DNA of 11,751 nt from Baffinella frigidus. Taxonomy: Eukaryota; Cryptophyceae; Cryptomonadales; Baffinellaceae. Every line of letters starts with the position of its first letter. Position 1 is the first letter of the stretch. Made by a program: the position numbers and the translations under genes. The notes below the pieces were generated by a model, which made no database searches, was not told where the DNA came from, and was given only the letters and a program-made list of their open reading frames with translations. Positions 1 through 6,779 of this stretch are shown here, one piece after another. The stretch is from contig MU646330.1 in NCBI GenBank assembly GCA_026770585.1, positions 1,048,155 through 1,059,905 on the forward strand. The letters run 5' to 3'.

Positions 1-99
1 CCCCACGCCCCAGCTCTACGGGGAATCGGAGCTGGGGCTGTGATCCAGGACACTGAATCCAGGCCCGTCCCGCGGAAAGCACTCCTTCGGCTGCACTCC

Positions 100-238
100 C
101 TAGCTCGGTCTCAGTCTATTCAGGCTCACCAAAATGGTACGTCCGGGCTCTTCCCCTTTCCAAAGTTGCCGAGGTTGTACCGCACACCCAGCATGTCAAC
201 TTGAGAAAAGTCGGCCACCCCGAGTTAGGCAAAGCTAG
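100..238 (-). mobile_element. MITE-like element, family A, copy 1 (139 bp)
   Basis: Ends CTAGCTC...AGCTAG are inverted repeats, and the element is flanked by the 5-bp direct repeat ACTCC (95-99 and 239-243). Positions 173-207 are identical to 9990-10024 (35 nt), and related to 4021-4075. No coding capacity. A non-autonomous DNA transposon is the likeliest nature. Confidence 0.7.
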
Positions 239-441
239 ACTCCACTGTCTCTGCCTTGCTGCACTCGCTCTGCTCCCATTGCCGCTATATTGTATCGCTC
301 CCGCTTCCTCCAAGCGTGTGTCCCAGCCCACAAGGCCGGAGCAGCATCCGAGCAAGATGGTGCCGCCGCCGACGCCCACTTCTCTACACCGATCGGGTGT
401 TAAGAAAAATCCGCCGACACGATCGGGGGATGGGTTTGATT

Positions 442-530
442 AGACACGAGTTATGAATAGGCAGAAGTGCATCAAACATGACTAGACACGAGTCCATCAA
501 ACCAGGACTAGCCACGCGTGCATCAAAACC
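442..530. repeat. Short tandem repeat of about 26-40 nt
   Basis: The word gactag(a/c)cacg(a/c)gt followed by catcaaa recurs three times with gaps. The rest of 240-575 shows nothing recognisable apart from C/T-rich text; it is the interior of the last visible eIF2 gamma intron. Confidence 0.6.
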
Positions 531-575
531 CTCACGGGAGCAGGCTGGAGAAGATCTTCTGGCGGCGTGGCCCAG

Positions 576-823
576 AGCGACAGCGAGCGAGCGAGAGAGA
601 GAGGGAGAGGGAGAGGGAGAGAGCGCGCGAGAGAGCGCGCGAGAAAGAGCGAGAGAGAGAGCGCGAGAGAGAGAGAGCGAGAAAGAGCGAGGGAGAGAGA
701 GAGAGCGCGCGCGAGAGAGAGAGAGCGAGAAAGAGAGAGAGAGAGAGAGCGCGAGAGAGAGAGAGCGAGAAAGAGCGAGAGAGAGACAGAGAGAGAGCGC
801 GAGCGCGCGCGCGAGAGAGAGAG
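576..823. repeat. GA/GC microsatellite (CT-rich on the eIF2 gamma sense strand)
   Basis: About 250 nt of GA and GC dinucleotides with CGAGAAAGAG interruptions. On the minus strand it is a CT-rich tract directly after the donor of exon 1041-828. Long open frames across it are artefacts of low complexity. Confidence 0.95.
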
Positions 824-827
824 GTAC

Positions 828-1041
828 CGCGGCAAGGTGCTCGGCAGTCTGGGGCTGCGGGCAGCTCTCATTCCCCGCAACAAGCAGCAGCGCCGCGTCC
901 ATCACAGCCGCCCCGTTGAGCATCGTGGCCATGAGGATGTCGTGCCCGGGGCAGTCGACGAATGACACGTGGCGGAGCAGCTCCCACTCGCCCGCGCAGC
1001 ACGACCCGTCGGTCCCGCCCGGCCCGGCCTTCACCTCGTAC
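828..1041 (-). CDS. EIF2S3: eIF2 gamma exon (switch 2, DCPGHD)
   Basis: This 214-nt exon encodes 71 residues, starting [17 protein letters not shown] and containing [37 protein letters not shown] and [11 protein letters not shown]. It holds the G3 motif DCPGH (switch 2). The acceptor is gggacacag|G and the proposed donor is GCG|gtacct, phase 0, leaving the V/I of AAVEIM to the next exon. The following intron begins with about 250 nt of CT-rich microsatellite in the sense direction. No continuation of the gene is visible down to position 1. Confidence 0.95.
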
Positions 1042-1806
1042 CTGTGTCCCAGGGAGGTGGGGGTGAGAGCCTGGAAAACGCCAGGAGTCATGAGGAGGGG
1101 TAAATTTACCCCTCCTCGCGCGCACCCGCGCGCTTGATTTGCCCCGAAGACGCGGGTCTTAGGGTGCAAGCCTGGGGGAGTAAATTGACGAAAGACGACG
1201 TACCTGTTTCCCAGGGAGGTGCGGTGAGCGCCTGAAACCCGGAGGGGCAAACCCTGTACGCGGCAACGCCGTTCTTATCTCAGATAAACACTTTTAAAAG
1301 TCGTTTTCCTAAGTCAACTCCCCCACAAATCCGGCAACTTATGCGTACGGGCTCGCAGAGTAAAGCATAAGTTGACAGATTTGTGGGGGAGTTGACTTAG
1401 GAAAACGACTTTTAAAAGTGTTTATCTGAGATAAGTTCACCGACTTGCTGTTGCCGGCTTGCTTCTGAGGAGCGCCCGCGCATGGTGGGGTGAGCGCCTG
1501 AAACCCATCAGGAGTCAGGAGGAAGGGGGAGGGGGGACCCTGCACGCGGGTCTTGAGGTGTGAGCCTGGGGGAGTAAATTAACGGGAAACGCGAGACTCC
1601 GTGGCGCAAAGGGCGCGTAGCGTTGAGACACGTGGCGGCGGCGTTCACTCCCCGGGGCCGTCTTGCTTGTGCGGAGCGCCGGGGCACGACACCTCTTAGG
1701 TTCGAGCTGGCATCCCTGAGGTCCGGCGGCACAGGTAGAGATAGCGAGAGAGAGAGAACGAGAGAGAGCGAGAGCGAGAGAGAGAGAGAGAGCGAGAGAG
1801 AGAGAG

Positions 1807-1840
<34 letters not shown>

Positions 1841-2120
1841 CGCCGCCGCTGCGATCCCGTCAGCAGTTTCCGCATACGGACACGGACCTTTGGACGTGAC
1901 GGTAGTAACTTTTTGTACCGGCTTGTAACTTTTTGTACCGCCTTCTTACAGCCCGGTACTGATTTCGGGACGTGACAGTAGTAGAAGGACACCCTTGGTG
2001 CACTGCTTTCCCCTGGAAGAAAGCTCAGGTGCGGAGCTCGAGGCTGCATCCCTGAGGTCCAGCGGCGCAGAGAGAGAGAGCGAGAGCGAGAGAGAGAACG
2101 AGAGAGAGAGAGAGAGAGAG

Positions 2121-2156
<36 letters not shown>

Positions 2157-4904
2157 GCTGTCGCGCGTTGCATGCTGTTCATTGACAAACATGTACGTAA
2201 ATGAGTTTCGTCCGCAGACGGTCTTTTCATTTTCCTGGTGGGAACGTTCGGGTGGTCTGGGTGTGGCAGGAATGGGGGGTACTTGATCTTGGTCTTGGAT
2301 TTTCGTGTTTCGGGTTCCGGATTCCGTGTTTCGTGTTTCGGGTTCCGTGTTTCGTGTTTCGGGTTCCGTGTTTCGTGTTTCGGGTTCCGTGTTTCGGGTG
2401 TAGGGGAGGGGTTGTACTTGGTCTTGGGGTCGCCGATCTTCCCCGAGGGGAGGATCACACGCTTCTTATCATCCAGGAACGTCGCCGATCCGAAGGCCCT
2501 GGTTGGAGGTTGGGGGTTGGGATTTGGGGTTTGGGGTTTGGGGTTGGGGGCTTGTTTGGGGGTTCAAGGATTGGTTGGGGTTTGGGGTTTGGGGGAGTCC
2601 ATGCCGCAAATATCCGTTTTGATCTACCACCTCATGTTAAGGGTGGTAGATCAAAAAGGTTCAGGGATTGGTTGGGGTTTGGGTTTCGGGTTCCCCGGTT
2701 GGAGGTTGGGGTTTGGGGGTTCTGGGATTAGGGTTCTCGAGGGGGTTCATGATGTCGAGGTTCCAGAGGTTGCTTTAGGGTTTACGGTTTAGGGTTTCGG
2801 GTTTAGGGTATAGAGTCTAGGGTTTAGGGTTTAGGGTTGAGGTTTCACCGGTAGTAGCCCGCCCGGCCCGCAGGGGGGTTGGGTTGAGGGTTGAGGGTTG
2901 AGGGTTCCGGGTTCCGGGTTGAGGGTTGAGGTTTCACCGGTAGTAGCCCGGCCCGGCAGGGGGGTTGATGCGCGCGTAGATCTTGGCGTTGGCGTACCTG
3001 GATGAGGGTTTAGGGTTTAGGGTTCAGGGCTTAGGGTTTGAGGTTTAGGGTTTAGGGTTTAGGGTTTAGGGTTCAGGGTTTGGTTTACCCGAGCTTGATG
3101 GTGATGTTGCGCTCCAGCTCGTTCTTGAAACGCACGGTCTGCACAGGGGGGGTGCACGCTCTGGCTTAGGGGGGGTATGGGACGGGCCCCGCCGGCAGGC
3201 TCGTGAACGGCCTCTTTTCCACCAAAAAAAGGCGTCTTGTGGCCTCGAACCCACGCGCGTCATTGCTGGCCTGCGCAACCCTGAACCCTTGTTCTTGAAA
3301 CGCGCCGTCTGGAAAGGGGGGGTGCACCATATGATGTATTGGTTAAGGGGGGTTGAGCCAACCGACATTAATTTCAAAAGTCGACATATGTCAACTTTTG
3401 GTGCTCTGGCTTAGGGGGGTGCGCGCGTCATAGCTGGCCTGCGCAACCCTGAACCCTGAACCCTATCCCTTAAGTGGCGAGTAGGCGCATACGCCTTATG
3501 GTAGGGCCCTAGGACCTGCCTAGGGCGAGTTAGGCCGAATATTCGCCCGTCCGCCACTTAAGGGATACATGTATCCAAAACCTGAAACCCCGGTCTGGTC
3601 CCCTGTGCGTCCAGCTTCCTATTTTTTTGGAGCCTGTGCCGCGTCGCGTTCCGCGCTCGCCCCCCCCCCCCTCGATTCATTCGCCCAGCAACTGTGCATG
3701 CGTTCGCTCGCTCTGCTGCCGCTGCCGCTGCGTGCTTCTTCTGGCTTGGTTGCTCTGCTGATTGTTCCCGCTCGGGGTGCCCCCTGTGGCTACGCTCGCC
3801 TGTTCTTCCAGACGTGCGCCAGCGGACCGCAGTGCAGTGCACCACCAGCCCCCCAAAGTGCAGAGTTTTGATCATTCAGGAAAACAAAGATTGAACGGGG
3901 ACAGGGGGGGGGGCACCTCCCCGTGGTCTAAATCCGGGAGACGAAAACCCTGGAACAATAAATTTCTTCACTTGGATGGCTGGTGGCAAGTGGGAAGTCT
4001 AACTCTGCCTCGGGTTGGCCGACGGTTCTCAAGTTGTCATGCTGGGTCTGCGGCATAAATCCGCCAGCTTTGTACCGGAAAAGAGCCCGGGCGTTTACCG
4101 GAAAAGAGCCCGGGCTCACCAAATCGGTGAGCCAGAATAGACTCTTGACAGAGCTAGGGAGGGAAGGTTGGACAGAGCTGGGAAGTGGCGTACCATAACG
4201 CCAGAAAGGGCCTTGACGACCGTGGACTTTCCGTGTGCCACATGCCCGATGGTGCCCACGTTGATGGTCGCTTGCCGGCTGCCAACCCCCGCGATTCTCA
4301 GCTCCTATTTCTGCTTGAGCTAATCTCAACTCCTCAAAATGAGGAGCCCGCGAGTTGATTTCCCGGGATTGTGGCACACATCCGGCAACGCGTGTTGTGA
4401 AAAAACACAGTCGACCCGACTGAGGCAGAGCTAGAGCTCTCGCACGGTTCCACGCAGCCCTCTTCCCCGCCACGCTCCGCCACTCCCGCCTCGCCAGCGC
4501 GTCTGGCCCCCCTCCTGGATGCACACGACGCATCTACCGGATGCCCAGGCACGGGCAGGAGCCGGGTGGAGTTGCTCCGGGGAACCGCGCTGTGGAGAAG
4601 AGGCTGGGTGGTCTACCTGATGACCTCCGGCGTGAGCGGGGTTAGCTTGGTGCAGTCGAGCTTCGCGAGATCCTGCTCGAGCAGGCCCCTGCACACCACG
4701 TAACCACGCGCCATCAGCGCCCCGCACCTGACCCAGCCACACCCGCTCCGCCCAGACAGCCCAGGCCTGCACCGCTGCACGCCGAGGAGCCACACCACCC
4801 TGGGCGCGGGGAGCTGCGCACCCGTTGATCTCCTCCTCGTCATCGGAGGATTCCTCATCCTCAGCGGGCGCCAACGAGGTGGGCTTGTCTTCAATTGGGT
4901 CCCC
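828..4904 (-). CDS. EIF2S3: Translation initiation factor eIF2 subunit gamma, partial, seven exons
   Basis: This is the gene for the GTP-binding gamma subunit of eIF2, the cytosolic complex that brings initiator Met-tRNA to the 40S ribosome. The sequence gives seven exons on the minus strand: 4904-4822, 4688-4617, 4278-4194, 3138-3089, 2997-2938, 2498-2418 and 1041-828. All introns are GT..AG, and joined codons keep one frame for about 215 residues. Visible motifs, in order: an acidic N-terminus, [21 protein letters not shown]-loop GHVAHGKST, switch 1 with [16 protein letters not shown], switch 2 [20 protein letters not shown], and [15 protein letters not shown]. The guanine-specificity motif NKID and domains 2-3 (roughly half of the usual 450-480 residues) are not in the window. 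The exons look intact, so I read this as a working gene. The start codon is unresolved. Known for the family: universal single-copy housekeeping gene. Inferred: expressed and functional. Confidence 0.95.
1037..1245. repeat. Direct duplication spanning the acceptor of the DCPGHD exon
   Basis: Segment 1037-1085 (cgtacctgtgtcccagggag and onward) recurs at 1198-1245 (cgtacctgtttcccagggag). Both continue into ggtgagngcctg. The copy lies inside the intron and carries the exon-intron border. A GGAGGGGTAAATTTACCCCTCC palindrome at 1094-1115 lies between. Confidence 0.75.
1155..1590. repeat. Tandem-like intron duplication of about 390 bp spacing
   Basis: gtcttagggtgcaagcctgg with gggagtaaattgacg (1155-1189) recurs as gtcttgaggtgtgagcctgg with gggagtaaattaacg (1550-1584). 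ggtgagcgcctgaaaccc occurs at 1223-1240 and 1488-1505. The hairpin 1274-1435 lies between the copies. Confidence 0.7.
1274..1435. repeat. Long hairpin 1 (71-nt arms)
   Basis: Arm 1274-1344 pairs with arm 1365-1435 with only about three mismatches; the loop is 20 nt (1345-1364). The arms contain AAGTCAACTCCCCC and CTTTTAAAAG. It lies in eIF2 gamma intron 6. No clear target duplication. Confidence 0.95.
1735..1839. repeat. GA microsatellite 2
   Basis: About 105 nt of GAGAGA with some GAGC units. It is preceded by gcatccctgaggtccggcgg, a flank shared with the next microsatellite. Confidence 0.95.
2068..2154. repeat. GA microsatellite 3
   Basis: About 87 nt of GAGAGA with GAAC interruptions. It is CT-rich on the eIF2 gamma sense strand, within intron 6. 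Confidence 0.95.
2301..2398. repeat. 21-bp minisatellite
   Basis: Unit close to gtttcgtgtttcgggttcc plus gt, repeated about four times in the first part of eIF2 gamma intron 6, just past the donor at 2417. The eIF2 gamma sense strand is A/C-rich here. Confidence 0.85.
2418..2498 (-). CDS. EIF2S3: eIF2 gamma exon (lineage-specific insert)
   Basis: This 81-nt exon encodes [20 protein letters not shown] then IGDPKT, flanked by split codons: R (CG|G) from the previous exon and K (AA|G) into the next. The acceptor is ctccaaccag and the donor AA|gtacaac. The YYRAFGS junction matches the family's CYRSFGS-like motif. The Lys-rich remainder has no counterpart I recognise in animal or yeast proteins. 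Nearly every codon ends in G or C, which supports coding. It was found by requiring phase match, so it is a strong but inferred exon. Confidence 0.85.
2617..2656. repeat. Small hairpin
   Basis: TTTTGATCTACCACC (2617-2631) pairs perfectly with 2642-2656 across a 10-nt loop, inside a TTTGGGG-rich tract of eIF2 gamma intron 5. Confidence 0.9.
2834..2881. repeat. Intronic copy of the donor half of exon 2997-2938
   Basis: This segment matches 2924-2967 including the donor context ggtttcaccggtagtagccc. A few bases are inserted in the CCCGGCCCG part and similarity ends at ggggttg. It is a partial tandem duplicate of an exon-intron border. Confidence 0.8.
2938..2997 (-). CDS. EIF2S3: eIF2 gamma exon (YANAKIY, zinc-knuckle region)
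   Basis: This 60-nt exon encodes [19 protein letters not shown] with split codons at both ends (cag|G and CG|gtgaaa). YANAKIY is diagnostic. The residues after it normally include Cys pairs of a zinc knuckle in many eukaryotes (CxxPxCPRPxCY); here those positions are Ala, Pro and Gly, so no Cys is present. The donor half of the exon is copied again at 2834-2881. Confidence 0.93.
2998..3088. repeat. 91-nt intron consisting of telomere-like repeat
   Basis: eIF2 gamma intron 4 is gtaaac at the donor and ccctcatccag at the acceptor. Almost everything between is CCCTAAA/CCCTGAA on the sense strand (TTTAGGG on plus). Confidence 0.9.
3089..3138 (-). CDS. EIF2S3: eIF2 gamma exon (switch 1, [15 protein letters not shown])
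   Basis: This 50-nt exon encodes [16 protein letters not shown] plus a split Gly codon (GG|gtaaac). It carries the switch 1 Thr of ERNITIK that coordinates Mg2+ in translational GTPases. The acceptor is a C-run followed by tgtgcag. A decayed copy of its 5' half lies upstream at 3286-3326. Intron 3 before it spans 4193-3139 (1055 nt). Confidence 0.95.
3150..3460. repeat. Local duplications in eIF2 gamma intron 3
   Basis: gctctggcttagggggg is present near 3159 and 3404, and gcgcgtcat(t/a)gctggcctgc with gcaaccctgaaccc near 3255 and 3425. A run ccccgccggcaggctcgtga at 3188-3207 recurs at 11440-11459 in the other gene. Confidence 0.65.
3286..3326. repeat. Intronic copy of the acceptor half of exon 3138-3089
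   Basis: gttcttgaaacgcgccgtct followed by a G-run resembles gttcttgaaacgcacggtct at 3121-3140. The copied acceptor became tttccag. It lies about 170 bp from the original, in intron 3. Confidence 0.75.
3464..3567. repeat. 104-bp element with 16-bp perfect terminal inverted repeats
   Basis: TATCCCTTAAGTGGCG (3464-3479) is the perfect reverse complement of 3552-3567. The interior has GGGCCCTAGGACCTGCCTAGGG-like palindromic text. MITE-like; no secure target duplication. Confidence 0.8.
3568..3990. other. Intron sequence without recognisable feature
   Basis: C/T- and GC-rich sequence with a C-run at 3661-3671 and a G-run at 3905-3914. The frames here are open in several directions but show no family match and no consistent codon bias. 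It belongs to eIF2 gamma intron 3. Confidence 0.5.
3999..4181 (+). mobile_element. MITE-like element, family A, copy 2 (183 bp)
   Basis: The left end is CTAACTCTGCC, the right end reverse-complements to CCAGCTCTGTCC, and the 5-bp repeat GAAGT flanks both sides (3994-3998, 4182-4186). The interior shares the TCAAGTTGtCATGCTGGG core. It contains a local direct duplication, taccggaaaagagcccgggc, at 4074-4093 and 4096-4115. It lies within eIF2 gamma intron 3, only 7 nt plus the target duplication past the donor. Confidence 0.65.
4194..4278 (-). CDS. EIF2S3: eIF2 gamma exon (P-loop GHVAHGKST)
   Basis: This 85-nt exon encodes [20 protein letters not shown] then VKALSGVM. It contains the G1/P-loop that binds the GTP phosphates (GHVAHGKST is diagnostic for eIF2 gamma). 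Acceptor ttggcag|C, donor ATG|gtacgc, ending in phase 0. It is bracketed by two MITE-like elements, one starting 12 nt inside the downstream intron and the other ending 26 nt before the acceptor. Confidence 0.96.
4305..4434 (-). mobile_element. MITE-like element, family A, copy 3 (130 bp)
   Basis: The ends are CTATTTCTGCTTGAG (left) and the reverse complement of CTAGCTCTGCCTCAG (right), flanked by the 5-bp repeat AGCTC (4300-4304, 4435-4439). The interior has a small CTCCTCA/TGAGGAG hairpin at 4331-4347. It ends in eIF2 gamma intron 2 close to the acceptor of exon 4278-4194. Confidence 0.6.
4440..4616. other. Donor half of eIF2 gamma intron 2
   Basis: GC-rich with cccttc/cgcc words. Apart from the donor gtagac at 4616 and the adjoining MITE-like copy I see no feature. 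Confidence 0.5.
4617..4688 (-). CDS. EIF2S3: eIF2 gamma exon ([20 protein letters not shown])
   Basis: This 72-nt exon encodes [18 protein letters not shown] and TPEVI, the conserved segment just before the G domain. It starts after tgtgcag, adding one G to the preceding codon, and ends ATCAG|gtagac in phase 2, so the Ser codon AG|C is finished by the next exon. Intron 1 (4821-4689) is 133 nt. Confidence 0.93.
4822..4904 (-). CDS. EIF2S3: eIF2 gamma exon (acidic N-terminal segment)
   Basis: This exon encodes 27 residues, [20 protein letters not shown] followed by DDEEEIN, ending in a split Gly codon (GG|gtgcgc, phase 2). The acceptor on the minus strand is a pyrimidine-poor gctgcgcag. The frame is fixed by the next exon, which supplies the missing G. 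An acidic, poorly conserved N-terminus before the EQDL motif is common in eukaryotic eIF2 gamma. No in-frame Met lies inside this exon, so translation must begin further upstream. Confidence 0.75.
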
Positions 4905-5105
4905 CTGCGCAGCAAGCCACACCAGACTCAGACACAGCCAGCCTCCCAGCCCGCCATGCACCCTTCCCGCCCCCGCCGAAGCAGCCGCCACCTCATCGCC
5001 GACGCCAGGCCTGACCCAGCCATGCCACGGCGCCCGCAGAGAACCCGCCGCACGCGGCCGGCGCACAGACAGGTAGAGGAGCGTCACGATTCTCAACACA
5101 ACCAT
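4905..5105 (-). other. Unresolved 5' end / first exon of eIF2 gamma
   Basis: The start codon of eIF2 gamma must lie here or slightly further right. In the frame of the acidic exon the sequence is open up to an ATG at 5105-5103, but that reading would add a long hydrophobic and Arg-rich leader unlike the family. ATGs in another frame at 5023-5021 (context GTGGCATGG, favourable) and 4957-4955 would need an intron with a frame change. I could not find a fully consistent donor. A transcript would settle it. Confidence 0.4.
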
Positions 5106-5325
5106 TCAGAAAAAACTCTCACCATTCCAGGGAAAGAGACGGATTTTTCGCTTGCCATTGAGGTGCGGACGCGTCAGAGCTCGTGGGAGCTGGTCTTTTT
5201 TGGTAGTATCTGGACAGTATATCCGGGGTGACTTTAGAGGATTAGTGACTCTAAAGTATACGAACGTATATCAGTGATTGGTAGTATACTAGGTTGCAGG
5301 AGGGGGGGGGGGTCGGTCCATCGCA
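5106..5325. promoter_or_regulatory. Head-to-head intergenic region, likely bidirectional promoter
   Basis: About 220 bp separate the divergent eIF2 gamma and plus-strand gene starts. The stretch 5231-5292 is AT-richer than its surroundings and has a small hairpin (ACTTTAGAG at 5231-5239 with CTCTAAAGT at 5249-5257) and TATA-like words (AAGTATAC, GTATATC, GTATAC). A G-run follows at 5299-5312, just before the plus-strand ATG. Promoter function is inferred from position only. Confidence 0.5.
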
Positions 5326-5576
5326 ATGGAGTGGCTCAGGAAGGTGGGTCAGAGGGGCAAGGACGCCGCGAAAACCGCCGCGCTCAAGGTCCAGGACCAG
5401 CTTGCGCTCCCGAAGGATGACGATGACCAATCGCAAAATGAGGAAGACGACATGGCTCCGTTTGACGAAATGGCTCCCGGGGGAAGACGAAATGGATCCC
5501 GGGGAAGCGTGAATGAGTTGATCCTCCAGGATGTGGACGATGCGGAGGATGCGAATCAGCAGACGGAGGAGCGCGC
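5326..5576 (+). CDS. First exon of an unidentified protein, amphipathic helix plus acidic region
   Basis: The ATG at 5326 has the context CGCAATGG. The encoded 83 residues begin MEWLRKVGQRGKDAAKTAAL, which could form a basic amphipathic helix. An acidic low-complexity stretch follows (KDDDDQSQNEEDD), then NELILQDVDDAEDANQQTEE. The reading frame meets TAA at 5578-5580, but that TAA sits inside a strong donor, GC|GTAAGC. I therefore read an exon ending at 5576 in phase 2, like most eIF2 gamma exons. No family recognised. Basic N-terminal helices of this kind often peripherally bind membranes (inference). Its gene diverges from eIF2 gamma. Confidence 0.7.
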
Positions 5577-5868
5577 GTAAGCCCCCTGCCGTGTGTGCCT
5601 GGGTTCAAATTCAATTTGGCGTGCCGGGATGCTGGCTTCGACGCGTATTGACTTCTAGAACCTCTCAAAGGGGGTTTGAGGAAGTTGAAACGTGAGTGAG
5701 GAAAGAGGCCAGCCCCTGACATTCATCGAGAACACCACTAGCCCTCAGCGTGGGGGCAAATCGTCTTCCCCCCTCCCCTGATTTGTACCAGAGATCGTCG
5801 GAAACCCACGGCCAGTACATCAGGGGTTGAAAAAGGCGATTTGCTCCAACTCCCAGGGCTGGTGGCAG

Positions 5869-5985
5869 GTTGAGCAGCCCAATGTCGAGCATCGACACCG
5901 CGCGAGAGCGCGAGCTTGCGTCCGATGGCAAATACTGCGGGATCGCGAACAAGACCTACATCGGAATCCCTCACGTCCACACCGG
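5869..5985 (+). CDS. Probable second exon of the unidentified plus-strand gene
   Basis: From acceptor ctggtggcag|G the frame reads LSSPMSSIDTARERELASDG then KYCGIANKTYIGIPHVHTG. It joins the first exon in phase (GC|G gives Ala). About four fifths of codons end in G or C, unlike the other two frames, so this frame is favoured. The proposed donor is GG|gtaccc (phase 2). The frame stays open to a TAA at 6050-6052, so a longer exon using ATG|gtattt near 6033 is possible. An alternative acceptor lies at 5856. Family unknown. The pattern DGKYCGIANKTYIGI resembles a beta strand pair but I assign nothing. Confidence 0.5.
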
Positions 5986-6355
5986 GTACCCCCACGCCAG
6001 ATTCTTGCAAGCCACCCTGGATGGAACATTATGGTATTTTGAGCATTCTTAAGTCATCTCCCCTTGGAGATGGCGCCACAATGTGGCGCCCCCGTGATGA
6101 ATGGATCTAGTACAAAAATGTCTAATATGTATTTTAGTGGTATAAATCATGTCAACTTTTGCGATCAAGGGTTATTCGGGATTGGCCGCAAGTCCCCTCC
6201 AGGGTGGGGGTTGCCAAAAGTCAATTTCCCCTCAAGGCAGTGGTTTTCAAAAGTCAAAAGAACCTTATCAGAAAGGTTAAAAAAAAGTCAACACCCTCGT
6301 CCACTCTGGCGTGGCACCCGCCCACGCCCCATCTCCTGGCGCTGCATCAGTCTCA

Positions 6356-6490
6356 TCTCCATACAAGTATTAATTAATTGCGTTTGGCGCAACGAAATTT
6401 ACTACACAAACGCTCTACTATTACTTTTATGAGCAAATCGTGTAGTAATTTTCGTTGCCGAAAAGCAATTAATTAATACTTGTATGGAGA
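6356..6490. repeat. Long hairpin 2 (about 52-nt arms)
   Basis: 6356-6407 pairs with 6440-6490. The inner part is ACGAAATTTACTACAC / GTGTAGTAATTTTCGT; the outer part (CAAGTATTAATTAATTGC) is not seen in the other hairpins. Loop 6408-6439. Confidence 0.95.
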
Positions 6491-6494
6491 TTAA

Positions 6495-6560
6495 GTCGGG
6501 TTCAACGACTTTTCTCAAGTTGACGACCTGCGCCTGCGGCACAAATTCACTCCGAGCCAC
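6495..6560 (+). mobile_element. Diverged family A core fragment
   Basis: TTTCTCAAGTTGACGACCTG followed by CGCCTGCGGCACAAATTC resembles the family A core (TTCTCAAGTTGACATGCTGG then GTGCGGTACAA). It lies directly right of the hairpin 6356-6490. Confidence 0.35.
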
Positions 6561-6748
6561 AAGATTTCAGCTAAGTCAACCAGCTCACCAAAGTCAACTT
6601 TCCCCTGTCTTCGTTTAGATGGACCTGGCCACTATGGACGGCATTTGACTTAAGGCGCTGGCTTTCAGGGGGAGTTGACTTAGGCGAAATGTTCTGACTC
6701 CGAGTGAAATTCGTCAACTCTGGGGTGGAAAACCTAAGGTGTCTTGGC

Positions 6749-6779
6749 GAGTGGGAGCGGTTCTATCCCGCTCCCACTC
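6749..6779. repeat. Small hairpin
   Basis: GAGTGGGAGCGG (6749-6760) pairs perfectly with 6768-6779 over a 7-nt loop. The next bases, ccaacagacttttttaagaa, recur at 7079 as ccaacagacgttttgaagaa, each followed by agttcggcc. Confidence 0.85.

Larger units (their letters stand above)
1699..2154. repeat. Duplicated block: flank plus GA microsatellite
   Basis: gcatccctgaggtccggcgg (1709-1728) and gcatccctgaggtccagcgg (2046-2065) are each followed by a GA microsatellite, so flank and repeat were duplicated together about 337 bp apart. Between them taactttttgtaccg is repeated at 1907 and 1926. Confidence 0.7.
2510..2936. repeat. TTTGGGG/TTTAGGG-like degenerate repeats in eIF2 gamma intron 5
   Basis: GGGTTTGGGGTTTGGGG, then GGGTTTAGGGTTTAGGG and GGGTTGAGGG variants. 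On the gene's sense strand these are CCCTAAA/CCCCAAA. Interrupted by the hairpin 2617-2656 and the exon-edge copy 2834-2881. Confidence 0.9.

Noticed and set aside
584-1137. Long open frames with Arg/Glu or Ser/Leu repeats over the GA tracts
   Set aside because: They are produced by dinucleotide low complexity in several frames at once; the only real coding there is the minus-strand exon 1041-828.
2201-2792. Plus-strand frames rich in Gly, Phe and Trp
   Set aside because: They arise from the 21-bp minisatellite and TTTGGGG-like repeats; the true exon in this stretch is minus strand 2498-2418.
2765-3083. A chromosome end (true telomere)
   Set aside because: The repeat is degenerate, short, interrupted by eIF2 gamma exons and followed by ordinary sequence, and the second array points the opposite way.
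3558-3875. Overlapping open frames on both strands as a gene
   Set aside because: No recognisable motif, no codon bias favouring one frame, and location inside an eIF2 gamma intron.
828-4904. eIF2 gamma as a pseudogene because of the many repeats
   Set aside because: All seven exons are open, in matching phase, with canonical borders and conserved GTPase motifs.
5792-5868. Alternative exon from acceptor ttgtaccag at 5791
   Set aside because: The acceptor tract is good, but the in-phase frame (DRRKPTASTSGVEKGD) stops at 5871, or needs a donor at 5868; it cannot be excluded, yet the 5869-5985 frame has far better codon bias.
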